NCBI RefSeq assembly: GCF_008271295.1
Contig: NZ_VTOY01000010.1
Span: forward strand, 16,753-80,752
Direction: 5' to 3'
Length of the DNA stretch: 64,000 nucleotides
DNA from: Pseudoselenomonas ruminis
GTDB lineage: Bacteria > Bacillota > Negativicutes > Selenomonadales > Selenomonadaceae
Shown: piece after piece, positions 15,668 to 24,343 of the stretch
Layout of the letters: the number at the start of each line of letters is the position of its first letter
Numbering within the stretch: the first letter of the stretch is position 1
Translations under genes and position numbers: made by a program
Notes under the pieces: model-generated
Seen by the model: the letters and a program-made list of their open reading frames with translations, nothing else
The model's database searches: none
Told to the model about the DNA's origin: nothing

Positions 15668-16696
15668 TTGAAAATTGCAGTTGACGCCATGGGTGGCGAT
15701 TACGCACCGGAACAGATTGTGTTTGGTGCGGTACGTGCAGCGAAGAAATATCACTGTGATATTGTGCTGGTCGGTGATGAACAGAAAATCCGGGATGTGC
15801 TCAAACATGAAAATGGTTGGGAGAATCTGGGAATTACGATTCATCATACGACGGAAGTTATTGAAATGGATGAACACCCTGCTGAGGCGGTTCGCAGCAA
15901 AAAGGATTCCTCGCTGGTGGTAGCAACCCGGCTGGTGAAGGAAGGCGAGTGTGATGCCGTTCTGTCGGCAGGAAGTACCGGCGCTGCGGTTACAGCGGCA
16001 CAGCTGATTCTGAAACGAATCCGCGGCATTGGCCGTCCGACGATTGCCACGCCGATTCCAACGCCCAAAGGAGCAACGCTGCTCCTGGATTCCGGTGCCA
16101 ATGTGGACTCCAAACCGATTCATCTGGTGCAGAGCGGTATGATGGGCGCGATTTATGCGGAATACGTATTCGGAACGAAAAATCCGAAGGTAGGACTGCT
16201 CAACATAGGAGAAGAAGAGACTAAGGGAAATGAACAGGCGAAAGAGACGTATGCACTGTTAAAGGAGATGCATACGATCAATTTTGGCGGCAATGCAGAA
16301 GGCCGTGATATCCCGAAGGGAAACTTTGATGTTGTAATTTGTGATGGATTTGTTGGCAATGTTGTGCTAAAATTTGCAGAGGGACTGGCAAAGACCATCA
16401 TGAAGCTTATCAAAGAAGCTATCAAAGATGGCGGCGTTTTAGCAAAGCTTGGTGCGCTTATGCTGATGCCAACGTTGAAGAAGCTGGGGAAACGTCTTGA
16501 TGCGTCAGAATATGGTGGTGCACCGCTTTTGGGAGTCAATGGAGTATGCATCATCAGCCATGGATCGTCAAATGCTAAGTCAATCTGCAGTGCAATCGGA
16601 GTCGCGAACGATTATGTGAACGGCAACGTCCTGGAACATATTCGGGATGCACTGACTCAAGAAGAGGTACTGGCAGACGAGGGTGAGAAAAAATAA
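15668..16696 (+). CDS. plsX: Phosphate acyltransferase PlsX
   Basis: A 342-residue enzyme making acyl-phosphate from acyl-ACP, the first step in phospholipid synthesis by the PlsX-PlsY route. It opens KIAVDAMGGDYAPEQIV and has SAGSTGAAVTAA, GRPTIATPIPTPKG, NIGEEETKGNEQAKE and VICDGFVGNVVLKFAEG, all typical. TTG 15668 is the start, 15 bases after fapR. Length is normal. Confidence 0.95.
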   Translation: MKIAVDAMGGDYAPEQIVFGAVRAAKKYHCDIVLVGDEQKIRDVLKHENGWENLGITIHHTTEVIEMDEHPAEAVRSKKDSSLVVATRLVKEGECDAVLSAGSTGAAVTAAQLILKRIRGIGRPTIATPIPTPKGATLLLDSGANVDSKPIHLVQSGMMGAIYAEYVFGTKNPKVGLLNIGEEETKGNEQAKETYALLKEMHTINFGGNAEGRDIPKGNFDVVICDGFVGNVVLKFAEGLAKTIMKLIKEAIKDGGVLAKLGALMLMPTLKKLGKRLDASEYGGAPLLGVNGVCIISHGSSNAKSICSAIGVANDYVNGNVLEHIRDALTQEEVLADEGEKK

Positions 16697-16718
16697 CGCC
16701 TGAGGAGGACTAATTTTA

Positions 16719-17666
16719 ATGTTTGAAAACAATGCAATCTGTAAACTACTGAACATAAAGTACCCGATTTTCCAGGGCGGTATGGCCTGGATCGGTACGG
16801 CAGAATTGGCTTCGGCTGTATCTAACGCTGGTGGCCTTGGCATCATTGGTGCTGGTCACATGCCGCCGGATATTCTGCGTGCAGAGATTCAGAAATGCAA
16901 AGGCTGGACGGATAAGCCGTTCGGTGTCAATATTATGCTCATGAGCCCGTTTGTAAAAGAGGTCATGCAGGTCGTCATTGATGAGAAAGTTCCAGTTGTT
17001 ACGACTGGTGCAGGCAACCCTGGCGAATATGTTCCGGCCCTCAAGGAAATCGGCACGAAGGTCATTCCGGTTGTTGCTTCGGTAGCACTGGCAAAACGCC
17101 TGGTGCGCAGCGGTGCTGATGCTGTTATTGCTGAGGGCACGGAGTCCGGCGGTCATATTGGTGAAATCACGACGATGGCACTTCTGCCGCAGGTCGTTGA
17201 TGCTGTTGATGTTCCGGTCATTGGTGCTGGCGGTATTGCCGATTCCCGTGGTGTCGCTGCTGCCTTTGCCCTTGGTGCTCAGGCTGTTCAGATGGGTTCC
17301 CGCTTTGTCATGAGTGAGGAATGCATTGCCCATCCGGACTACAAGAAAATGGTCAAACATGCGAAGGATCGTTCCACGGTGGTTACGGGCCGTAAGCTTG
17401 GTCATCCAGCGCGTGTACTTGCGAACAAGCTCACGCGTAAGTTTGAGGAACTCGAGGCAGCTGGTGCTTCCAACGAGGAACTCGAGAAGCTCGGTGTTGG
17501 CTCGCTGCACCGTGCAACGCACGAGGGCGATGTCCAGAATGGTTCCGTCATGATTGGCGAAATCTCAGGTATGCTTAATGATATCAAACCGGTAAAACAG
17601 ATTATTGAAGAAATCGTAGCTGGTCTGCCAAAAGTCATTGACACGATTCAGCAGGATTGCAAATAA
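16719..17666 (+). CDS. fabK: Enoyl-ACP reductase II FabK (FMN)
   Basis: A 315-residue TIM-barrel flavoprotein that reduces trans-2-enoyl-ACP, the last step of each elongation cycle. Motifs are PIFQGGMAWIGTAELASAVS, GGLGIIGAGHMPP, EGTESGGHIGEI (catalytic His region) and GAQAVQMGSRFVMSEEC. The position between plsX and fabD, where other Firmicutes usually have fabH, supports FabK over a nitronate monooxygenase. GAGGAGGA precedes ATG 16719. Confidence 0.93.
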   Translation: MFENNAICKLLNIKYPIFQGGMAWIGTAELASAVSNAGGLGIIGAGHMPPDILRAEIQKCKGWTDKPFGVNIMLMSPFVKEVMQVVIDEKVPVVTTGAGNPGEYVPALKEIGTKVIPVVASVALAKRLVRSGADAVIAEGTESGGHIGEITTMALLPQVVDAVDVPVIGAGGIADSRGVAAAFALGAQAVQMGSRFVMSEECIAHPDYKKMVKHAKDRSTVVTGRKLGHPARVLANKLTRKFEELEAAGASNEELEKLGVGSLHRATHEGDVQNGSVMIGEISGMLNDIKPVKQIIEEIVAGLPKVIDTIQQDCK

Positions 17667-17682
17667 TTGGAGGTAATTGACG

Positions 17683-18627
17683 GTGAGTAAACTTGCATTT
17701 GTATTCCCTGGCCAGGGAGCTCAGACTGTTGGCATGGGCAAAGATTTCTGCCAGCAGTACGATGTAGCAAAAAAACTGTTCCAGCAGGCTGATGAGGCTC
17801 TGGGATACTCCATCAAGGAAATGTGCTTTGAAGGACCGGCTGAGGACCTTCAGCTGACGGCAAATACGCAGCCGGCAATCCTCACCATGAGCGTTATCGC
17901 AAGTGAGATTCTCAAGGAACACGGTATTCAGCCGGAGGTAACGGGCGGTCACAGTCTCGGTGAATATTCGGCACTGGTTGCCGCTGGTGTCCTGGATTTC
18001 CAGGATGCTGTTCTTCTCGTACACAAGCGCGGCCAGTTCATGCAGGAAGCTGTACCGGTTGGACAGGGCGGCATGGCTGCTATTATCGGTCTTGCCGACG
18101 AAGTCATCGTTGATGCCTGCGAGAAGGCAACCAAGACTGCTGGCGAAGTTCAGGCAGTAAACTTCAACTGCCCGGGCCAGACGGTTATCGCTGGTACGAC
18201 GGCAGGCGTTGAAGCTGCTGTTGAGACGCTCAAGGAAGCTGGCGCCAAGAAGGCAGTAATTCTGCCGGTATCGGCACCGTTCCATTCCACGCTGATGAAA
18301 CCGGCCGCTGAGAAACTGGCTGTTGAGCTTGACAAAGTTACGATTCGCGATGCCAAGATTCCAGTGGTTTCGAACTTCACGGGTGAACTCGAGACCAAGG
18401 CTGAGGAGATCAAAGCAAACCTCGTAGCTCAGGCAGATCATCCAGTAAAATGGATTGCCTGCGTCAACACGATGAAGGAGTTCGGGGCAGAGACCTTTGT
18501 TGAGGCTGGCCCGGGCAAAACCCTCTGTGGCTTCAACCGCCGGATCGACAAGGCTCTCAAGAGCATGAACGTAGAAAATCTGGAAAGTTTGCAAAAAACG
18601 CTTGACTATTTCAAGGAGGTCCGCTAA
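17683..18627 (+). CDS. fabD: Malonyl-CoA:ACP transacylase FabD
   Basis: A 314-residue enzyme loading malonyl groups onto acyl carrier protein. It opens MSKLAFVFPGQGAQTVGMG. The nucleophile Ser lies in TGGHSLGEYSALVAAG, and the catalytic His in VSAPFHSTLMKPA. GTG 17683 is the start, 8 bases after GGAGGT (17669-17674); TTG 17677 is too close to that site. Confidence 0.95.
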   Translation: MSKLAFVFPGQGAQTVGMGKDFCQQYDVAKKLFQQADEALGYSIKEMCFEGPAEDLQLTANTQPAILTMSVIASEILKEHGIQPEVTGGHSLGEYSALVAAGVLDFQDAVLLVHKRGQFMQEAVPVGQGGMAAIIGLADEVIVDACEKATKTAGEVQAVNFNCPGQTVIAGTTAGVEAAVETLKEAGAKKAVILPVSAPFHSTLMKPAAEKLAVELDKVTIRDAKIPVVSNFTGELETKAEEIKANLVAQADHPVKWIACVNTMKEFGAETFVEAGPGKTLCGFNRRIDKALKSMNVENLESLQKTLDYFKEVR

Positions 18628-18628
18628 T

Positions 18629-19372
18629 ATGCTTTTAGACGGAAAGGTCGCACTGGTTACTGGTGCTTCGCGTGGCATTGGCCGTGCCATTGCAGTCCGC
18701 CTGGCAAGTGAGGGCGCTAAGGTAGCAATCAATTATGCCGGCAATACGGCTAAGGCTGAAGAGGTCAAAGCAGAAATCGAAAAGAACGGTGGCGAGGCAA
18801 TTCTCGTTCAGGCTGACATTTCGAGCGCTGAGGCTGTCGATGCGATGATTGAAAAGGTCACAGAGGCCTTTGGCCAGATTGATATTCTGGTAAACAATGC
18901 GGGCATCACTCGCGATGGGCTTCTCATGCGCATGAAGGATGAGGATTTCGAGGCAGTTATCAATACCAACCTTAAGGGTGTGTTCTACTGCACGAAGGCT
19001 GTGTCCAAGCTCATGATGAAAAAGCGCAGCGGCCGTATTGTCAATATGGCATCGGTTGTCGGGCTCATGGGAAATGCCGGTCAGGCAAATTATGCGGCAG
19101 CGAAGGCAGGCGTTATCGGTTTCTCGAAGTCAGCTGCGAAAGAGCTGGCTGCCCGTGGCATTAACGTTAACGTAGTGGCACCGGGATTCATTGCTACGGA
19201 TATGACGGCAGCAATGACGGACAAAGCCAAAGAGGCCACGCTGGCGGGTATTCCGCTCAAGCGCATGGGCCAGCCGGAAGACGTCGCCAATGCGGTGCTC
19301 TTCCTGGTATCGGATTATGCATCCTATATCACAGGTCAGATCGTCAATGTAGACGGCGGCATGGTTATGTGA
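18629..19372 (+). CDS. fabG: 3-oxoacyl-ACP reductase FabG
   Basis: A 247-residue NADPH-dependent short-chain dehydrogenase. It shows the cofactor loop TGASRGIGRAIA (about residues 11-22), NNAG, a catalytic Ser in MASVVG, and YAAAK (Tyr-x-x-x-Lys). The C-terminus YITGQIVNVDGGMVM is the FabG ending. AAGGAGGT lies 9 bases before ATG 18629, just after the fabD stop. Confidence 0.96.
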   Translation: MLLDGKVALVTGASRGIGRAIAVRLASEGAKVAINYAGNTAKAEEVKAEIEKNGGEAILVQADISSAEAVDAMIEKVTEAFGQIDILVNNAGITRDGLLMRMKDEDFEAVINTNLKGVFYCTKAVSKLMMKKRSGRIVNMASVVGLMGNAGQANYAAAKAGVIGFSKSAAKELAARGINVNVVAPGFIATDMTAAMTDKAKEATLAGIPLKRMGQPEDVANAVLFLVSDYASYITGQIVNVDGGMVM

Positions 19373-19414
19373 TATAACTATATAGGAACTTTCATTTTAA
19401 GGAGGTGAAACTTC

Positions 19415-19645
19415 ATGTCGACTTTTGAAAAAGTTAGAGATATCGTTGTTGAGCAGTTAGGTGTTGAGGCTGACGAGGTTGCACTCGAGTCTACCTTCAT
19501 CGATGATTTAGGTGCTGACTCCCTGGATATCGTTGAGCTGATCATGGCTTTCGAGGAGGAATTCAATATTGAGATTCCGGACGAGGCTGCTGAGAAGATC
19601 AAGAGCGTTCAGGACGTAGTTTCCTACATAGACCAGAACAAATAA
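19415..19645 (+). CDS. acpP: Acyl carrier protein AcpP
   Basis: A 76-residue acidic helical protein that carries growing acyl chains. The phosphopantetheine attachment Ser is in [28 protein letters not shown] gives a strong ribosome site 8 bases before ATG 19415. A hairpin follows the gene (19667-19700). Confidence 0.97.
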   Translation: MSTFEKVRDIVVEQLGVEADEVALESTFIDDLGADSLDIVELIMAFEEEFNIEIPDEAAEKIKSVQDVVSYIDQNK

Positions 19646-19666
19646 GTTTGAGCGTCTTACCTGTTT

Positions 19667-19700
19667 GAAAATCCCGTGAAGCTTGTTTCACGGGATTTTC
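19667..19700 (+). terminator. Hairpin after acpP, partial terminator or mRNA-stabilising stem
   Basis: GAAAATCCCGTGAA (19667-19680) and TTCACGGGATTTTC (19687-19700) form an exact 14-bp stem with a 6-base loop and four T residues at the 3' foot. With no clear promoter between it and the next gene, it probably acts as a leaky terminator giving more acpP than downstream mRNA. Confidence 0.65.
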
Positions 19701-19729
19701 TCAAGGTAGGATTGATTGGAGGAGTAACA

Positions 19730-20674
19730 TTGAAACTTCCAGAGCTGAAAATTGGCAATAAAATCGCAAAAGTTCCTATCCAGCAGGGTGGTATGGCGAT
19801 TCGCTTGTCAACGGCCCGTCTGGCGGCAGCTGTAGCGAACGAGGGCGGTATCGGCCTCATTGCCGCATCTGGTATGAGCCACGACGAACTGCGTTATGAA
19901 ATCCGGCTCGCACGTTCGCTTACGTCTGGTATCATCGGCATCAATATCATGGTAGCAGCCGCAGATTTTGCTGAGGTTGTCAGAACCGCAATCGATGAGG
20001 GGATTGACCTCGTGGTTGCTGGTGCAGGTTTTTCCCGTGATATGTTTGCTCTCGGCAAGGAATCCGGAACGCCGATTGTTCCGATTGTTTCTTCCGTAAA
20101 ATTAGCTAAAATTTCAGAGCGTCTTGGTGCAGCTGCTATTGTCCTCGAGGGCAAGGAAGCAGGCGGTCATCTCGGTACGGACACGTCGGTACGTGACCTT
20201 ATCGCAGATGTCAGCGCAGCGGTAAATATTCCGGTCATTGCGGCCGGTGGTGTACTGCATGGCCAGGACATCGTTGATTTGATAAAAGCGGGCGCTGCTG
20301 GCGTCCAGATGGGATCCCGTTTTGCGGCTTGTGAAGAGTCGAATGCGGCTCCCGCACTCAAGGAATACTATCTGAAATCAAAACCAGAGGATATCGTGGT
20401 AATCCACAGTCCTGTTGGCCTTCCGGGACGTGCTGTGCGCACGCCATTCTCGGCCAAAGTCATGGAAGGTCCTGTTCCGCCGACGAAATGTGATGCCTGC
20501 CTCAAGGCATGTAAGCACAATTTCTGCATTATCCGTGCACTGACGCGGGCACAGCAGGGCGATGTGGAGACTGGTCTGGTATTTACCGGCGAGTATATGC
20601 CGAAGATTGATAAAATCATGACGGTCCACGAGATCTTTGAGCAGCTCAAGGCTGAAGCTGAGGCTGCCAACTGA
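19730..20674 (+). CDS. Second FabK/nitronate-monooxygenase-like flavoprotein with C-terminal Cys cluster
   Basis: A 314-residue TIM-barrel flavoprotein related to FabK (PIQQGGMAIRLSTARLAAAV; GKEAGGHLGTDTSVRDLI; GAAGVQMGSRFAACEES). It differs from the FabK upstream by a C-terminal extension with Cys254, Cys257, Cys261 and Cys266 (CDACLKACKHNFC), which could hold a metal or Fe-S centre. The start is TTG 19730, 7 bases after GGAGG (19718-19722); the open frame extends upstream into the hairpin but without a ribosome site. The location between acpP and fabF suggests a role in fatty-acid chemistry (alternative enoyl-ACP reductase or isomerase); this is inference. Confidence 0.75.
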   Translation: MKLPELKIGNKIAKVPIQQGGMAIRLSTARLAAAVANEGGIGLIAASGMSHDELRYEIRLARSLTSGIIGINIMVAAADFAEVVRTAIDEGIDLVVAGAGFSRDMFALGKESGTPIVPIVSSVKLAKISERLGAAAIVLEGKEAGGHLGTDTSVRDLIADVSAAVNIPVIAAGGVLHGQDIVDLIKAGAAGVQMGSRFAACEESNAAPALKEYYLKSKPEDIVVIHSPVGLPGRAVRTPFSAKVMEGPVPPTKCDACLKACKHNFCIIRALTRAQQGDVETGLVFTGEYMPKIDKIMTVHEIFEQLKAEAEAAN

Positions 20675-20720
20675 GCAGACGTCTTATAAACGACTAAATA
20701 ATTGAGAGGAGCTATTCGTT

Positions 20721-21965
20721 TTGAGTAATCGTGTAGTAATCACTGGTCTGGGCGCAATCACCCCGATTGGTATGGGTAAGGAAGAATTCTGGAATGGTCT
20801 GATGGAAGGCCGCAATGGTATCGATAAGATTACCCGTTTTGATGCGTCGGAATATGGTGCACAGATTGCTGGTGAAGTTAAGGACTTTGACCCGGCTGCT
20901 TATATCGATAAAAAAGAATCGAAACGCATGGACCGTTACACGCAGTTTGCAGTAGCAGCTGCTGGTATGGCTATCGAAGATGCGAAACTCGACCTCGAGA
21001 AAGAGGATCTGGACCGCATCGGTACGTTTGTCGGTGCAGGTATCGGCGGTATCGAGACGATGCATTCCCAGTATGAGAAACTGTTTGCCAAGGGCCCAGG
21101 CCGCATCAGCCCGTTCTTCATCCCGATGATGATTGCGAACATGGCTGCTGGTCAGGTTTCCATCACGTACAAGCTGCATGGTCCGTCCAGCTGCATCGTA
21201 ACGGCTTGCGCTACGGGTTCCAACTGCATCGGTGATGCGTTCCGTGTTATCCAGCGCGGCGACGCAGATGTCATGATTGCTGGTGGTACGGAAGCTGCTA
21301 TTTCTGAGGCTGCTGTCGCTGGCTTTGCTGCTATGAAGGCCCTTTGCATGGATCACAACGATGACCCGGCACATGCTTCCCGTCCGTTCGACAAGAACCG
21401 CAGCGGTTTTGTCATGGGTGAGGGTGCAGGCCTTGTCGTCCTTGAGAGCCTCGAGCATGCAAAAGCACGTGGCGCTCATATCTATGCTGAGGTTGTCGGC
21501 TATGGTGCTAACTCCGATGCCTACCATATCACGAGCCCGGCTCCGGGTGGCGAATACCAGGCAAAATGCATGCAGGCAGCTCTTGATGATGCCGGCATGA
21601 AGGCTTCGGAAGTTGATTACGTCAATGCACATGGTACGTCCACGCACATGAACGATGAAGGCGAGACGATGGCTATCAAGTCCGTTTGGGGCGAAGCTGC
21701 CAAAGATGTTTCGGTTTCTTCCATTAAGTCCATGACGGGTCATCTGCTCGGTGCTGCCGGTGGTGTTGAGTGCATTGCTACGGCACTGGCTATCGAAAAC
21801 GACATGCTGCCGCCGACGATGAACTACGAGACCCAGGATGAGGGCCTCGACCTCGACTACGTTCCGAACAAGGCAAAAGCTAAGACGGTTCGTGCGGCTA
21901 TGTCCAACAACTTCGGTTTTGGCGGTCACAATGCCTGCCTGCTGCTGAAAAAATACGCAGAGTAA
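20721..21965 (+). CDS. fabF: 3-oxoacyl-ACP synthase II FabF
   Basis: A 414-residue condensing enzyme that elongates acyl-ACP with malonyl-ACP. The Cys-His-His triad is visible: ACATGSNCIGDAFR, YVNAHGTSTHMND, and SMTGHLLGAAGG. The C-terminus NNFGFGGHNACLLLKK is typical. TTG 20721 is the start, with GAGAGGAGC about 9 bases upstream. FabH, which starts chains, is not in the window. Confidence 0.95.
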   Translation: MSNRVVITGLGAITPIGMGKEEFWNGLMEGRNGIDKITRFDASEYGAQIAGEVKDFDPAAYIDKKESKRMDRYTQFAVAAAGMAIEDAKLDLEKEDLDRIGTFVGAGIGGIETMHSQYEKLFAKGPGRISPFFIPMMIANMAAGQVSITYKLHGPSSCIVTACATGSNCIGDAFRVIQRGDADVMIAGGTEAAISEAAVAGFAAMKALCMDHNDDPAHASRPFDKNRSGFVMGEGAGLVVLESLEHAKARGAHIYAEVVGYGANSDAYHITSPAPGGEYQAKCMQAALDDAGMKASEVDYVNAHGTSTHMNDEGETMAIKSVWGEAAKDVSVSSIKSMTGHLLGAAGGVECIATALAIENDMLPPTMNYETQDEGLDLDYVPNKAKAKTVRAAMSNNFGFGGHNACLLLKKYAE

Positions 21966-21977
21966 TGGAGGCTGACG

Positions 21978-22694
21978 ATGGAAAACATTCTGTCGGAAGA
22001 GCGCAAACAATCGCTTCGTGAGCTGGCCAAGGTCCTGGGAGTGGAATTTCACAACCTGAATTTCCTCCAGCAGGCGCTGGTTCATACATCCTACGCGAAT
22101 GAATCCAAAGGGAACATCGTCCATAATGAACGTCTCGAATTTTTAGGAGATGCTGTGCTGGAGCTTGCCTCCAGCACTTATCTTTATCAGCACTTTCCGC
22201 AGATGCCGGAAGGCCAGCTGACAAAGACCAGAGCCAGCATCGTCTGCTCAGCAACGCTGGCAAAGCTGGCAGCGGGGCTTCATCTTGGGGATTACCTGCT
22301 TTTAGGTCATGGCGAAGAGATGGGCGGCGGACGTACGCGTCAGACGAATCTTGAAGATGCATTCGAATCTGTTATCGGGGCAATCTATCTCGACCAGGGC
22401 TGGGAAGCAGCTCAGGCTTATGTATTGCGCCAGCTTGAATCGGAATTTGAGCTTGCCAAGCGCGGAGCAATTCTGAAGGATTACAAGACTATCCTTCAGG
22501 AGGAAGTCTATCAGCATGAGGGACAGAGCGTTGTTTATGAACTGGTAGCAGAAGAAGGCCCAGATCATGATAAGAGCTTTACGTTTCAGGTCCGTATTAC
22601 TGGACGAGTAATGGGACAGGGAACGGGGCACAGCAAAAAAGAAGCGGAACAGCACGCAGCCCGTGAAGCATTGGAAAAACTCAAGCTGAAATAA
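21978..22694 (+). CDS. rnc: Ribonuclease III
   Basis: A 238-residue double-strand-specific endoribonuclease (rRNA processing, mRNA decay). The catalytic signature is HNERLEFLGDAVLEL (about residues 48-62), with the second acidic site EDAFESVIGAIYLDQG (about 121-136). A dsRNA-binding domain fills about residues 162-236 (DYKTILQEEVYQHEG, then GHSKKEAEQHAAREALEKL). The fabF-rnc order is common in Firmicutes. Confidence 0.95.
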   Translation: MENILSEERKQSLRELAKVLGVEFHNLNFLQQALVHTSYANESKGNIVHNERLEFLGDAVLELASSTYLYQHFPQMPEGQLTKTRASIVCSATLAKLAAGLHLGDYLLLGHGEEMGGGRTRQTNLEDAFESVIGAIYLDQGWEAAQAYVLRQLESEFELAKRGAILKDYKTILQEEVYQHEGQSVVYELVAEEGPDHDKSFTFQVRITGRVMGQGTGHSKKEAEQHAAREALEKLKLK

Positions 22695-22728
22695 AAAAAG
22701 CGCAGGCAAAAGCTTGCGCCTTTTTTAT
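22693..22728 (+). terminator. Terminator of the fatty-acid operon
   Basis: AAAAAAAGCGCAGGC and GCTTGCGCCTTTTTT pair around AAAA, ending in six T residues right after the rnc stop. Confidence 0.88.
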
Positions 22729-22819
22729 TGTGAGAAGAATAAAGGTTACGCGATCGTTTTGCCTATGGCAAAAGCGGGTCAGCAGCGTTATAATGAAGAA
22801 AACAAAAGGGGGAATTGCG

Positions 22820-23626
22820 ATGCGGAAATTGACAATCCTTGGAACCGGGTTTGCTATGGCAACAAAGTGTTTCAATACGTGTTTCTTTTTGGAATTGGAG
22901 GATGGCAGCCTGTTTTTGACAGATGCCGGTGGCGGCAACGGCATCCTGCGGCAGCTGGAGGTCACGGGATTTGACTATCAGAAGTGTCATCACATGTTTG
23001 TGACGCATGGGCACACGGACCATGTCCTGGGTGTTATCTGGATTATGCGTAAAGTGGCAGACCTCATGAATAAGGGAAAATATGAAGGCACTTTTCATAT
23101 TTATTGCCACGATGTGGTCAAGGAAATGCTGCTTACGATGACGAAGATGACTTTGAAGAAAAAGGACTTTGCCCGTGTCGGAACAGATATTGTGATTCAT
23201 GAGATGAAGGATGGCCAGAGTGTTGAGGTTCCGACCGCAAAACTGACGGCCTTTGACATTCTGTCAACCAAAGCAAAGCAGTTTGGATATTGCCTGAATT
23301 TCGCTGATGGCATGAAGTTCACCTGCCTGGGGGATGAGCCTTACAATGAACATGACCGCGTCTATGCGGAGCAGGCGGATTGGCTGCTGGCTGAAGCCTT
23401 TTGCCAGTATAAGGACCGCGAGGTTTTCAAACCGTATGAGAAGAATCACAGTACGGTGAAGGAAGCCAGCGAATTGGCAGAACAACTGGGGGTTAAAAAT
23501 CTGGTGCTCTACCATACGGAGGATAAGCATCTAGATACCCGTAAACAGGAGTATTCGGCTGAGGCTGGAAAATATTATCATGGCAATGTCTATGTTCCTG
23601 ATGATTTGGAGGTAATTCCCTTATAA
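22820..23626 (+). CDS. MBL-fold metallohydrolase, RNase Z-like
   Basis: A 268-residue metallo-beta-lactamase-fold hydrolase. The opening MRKLTILGTGFAMATKCFN, the metal motif THGHTDHVLG (about residues 66-75) and a later LLAEAFCQY, then KNHSTVKEASELAEQLGVK and LYHTEDK resemble RNase Z/ElaC-type or cyclic-phosphodiesterase proteins. It lacks the RNase Z exosite pattern that I would need to call it tRNase Z. AAAGGGGGA precedes ATG 22820. A TATAAT at 22789-22794 may be its -10. It stands alone between two terminators. Confidence 0.75.
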   Translation: MRKLTILGTGFAMATKCFNTCFFLELEDGSLFLTDAGGGNGILRQLEVTGFDYQKCHHMFVTHGHTDHVLGVIWIMRKVADLMNKGKYEGTFHIYCHDVVKEMLLTMTKMTLKKKDFARVGTDIVIHEMKDGQSVEVPTAKLTAFDILSTKAKQFGYCLNFADGMKFTCLGDEPYNEHDRVYAEQADWLLAEAFCQYKDREVFKPYEKNHSTVKEASELAEQLGVKNLVLYHTEDKHLDTRKQEYSAEAGKYYHGNVYVPDDLEVIPL

Positions 23627-23627
23627 G

Positions 23628-23670
23628 AAAGAGCTGCAGCAAGAGTGAGGAACTCTTGTTGCAGCTCTTT
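23628..23670. terminator. Bidirectional terminator
   Basis: AAAGAGCTGCAGCAAGAGT and ACTCTTGTTGCAGCTCTTT pair almost perfectly around 5 bases, between convergent MBL hydrolase and marR genes. Confidence 0.88.
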
Positions 23671-24113
23671 TAGTTCGCAAACATTTTTTCAACCAGTGAA
23701 TTGAAATTAGAAATTGCATCACCGAGCTTGGCTTTTTCGGCTGCGGTGAGGTGTTGGATGCGTTCGGTAAAGCGTTTGCGGACAATTTCGTTTTGGTCAT
23801 CGATGATCTGTTTTCCCGCCGGAGTCAGTGTTATGACAAAGCGGCGTCGGTCATTGATATCGGCTTGTTTTTGAACGAGCCTGTTTTTTACGAGTTTGTC
23901 GATAACGGTGGTCATCTGCTGTTTGGAAATCTTGAGGATGTGGCTGATTTCAGTAATCGAGACAGCTTCTTCGGTTAATACGATCATTAGAACACCAAAT
24001 TGATTCAATGGAATAGGAACTTTAGTCTGTCGATAGAAGTTGTTATGTATGAGCATCAACGTTTCAATGAATTTTTGTGATAGATTCGGCGTCGATAGAG
24101 TTTCCATAATCAA
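23670..24113 (-). CDS. MarR family transcriptional repressor
   Basis: A 147-residue winged-helix regulator. The DNA-binding helices are at about residues 55-75 (VSITEISHILKISKQQMTTV), followed by the wing NDRRRFVITLTPAGKQI. The start is TTG 24113, 7 bases from AAAGGAG on the minus strand; ATG 24107 is further away. It is divergent from the RND pump genes with a shared palindrome-rich region, so it most likely represses the pump and itself, released by a toxic ligand. Confidence 0.88.
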   Translation of the reverse strand: MIMETLSTPNLSQKFIETLMLIHNNFYRQTKVPIPLNQFGVLMIVLTEEAVSITEISHILKISKQQMTTVIDKLVKNRLVQKQADINDRRRFVITLTPAGKQIIDDQNEIVRKRFTERIQHLTAAEKAKLGDAISNFNSLVEKMFAN

Positions 24114-24180
24114 AAAATTACTCCTTTAATTAAATAATCATTAAATCTTGGAGAATGGAGGCTTAGGAGATGTCATTTCC

Positions 24181-24243
24181 TTGACTTTTCATTAAATATA
24201 ATATACTATATATCTCATCAATAGTAAACATTTATTTACTATT
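24181..24243 (+). promoter_or_regulatory. RND pump promoter with probable MarR operator
   Basis: TTGACT (24181-24186), 17 bases, TACTAT (24204-24209). Just past the start point, AATAGTAAA (24220-24228) and TTTACTATT (24235-24243) form an exact 9-6-9 palindrome, placed where a bound repressor would block transcription. Confidence 0.68.
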
Positions 24244-24343
24244 TCAATGAAGCATGGCTTCTTTCGAGATGGGAATGGAATGTTTTGTAGGCAGTGGAGG
24301 AGACTGTCTCTTTTGTTGTCTATAGCAAAAGGAGGTTAATACT

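Noticed and set aside
19676..19729. Longer start for the second FabK-like protein
   Set aside because: The extension is a translation of the acpP hairpin; a proper ribosome site exists only for TTG 19730.
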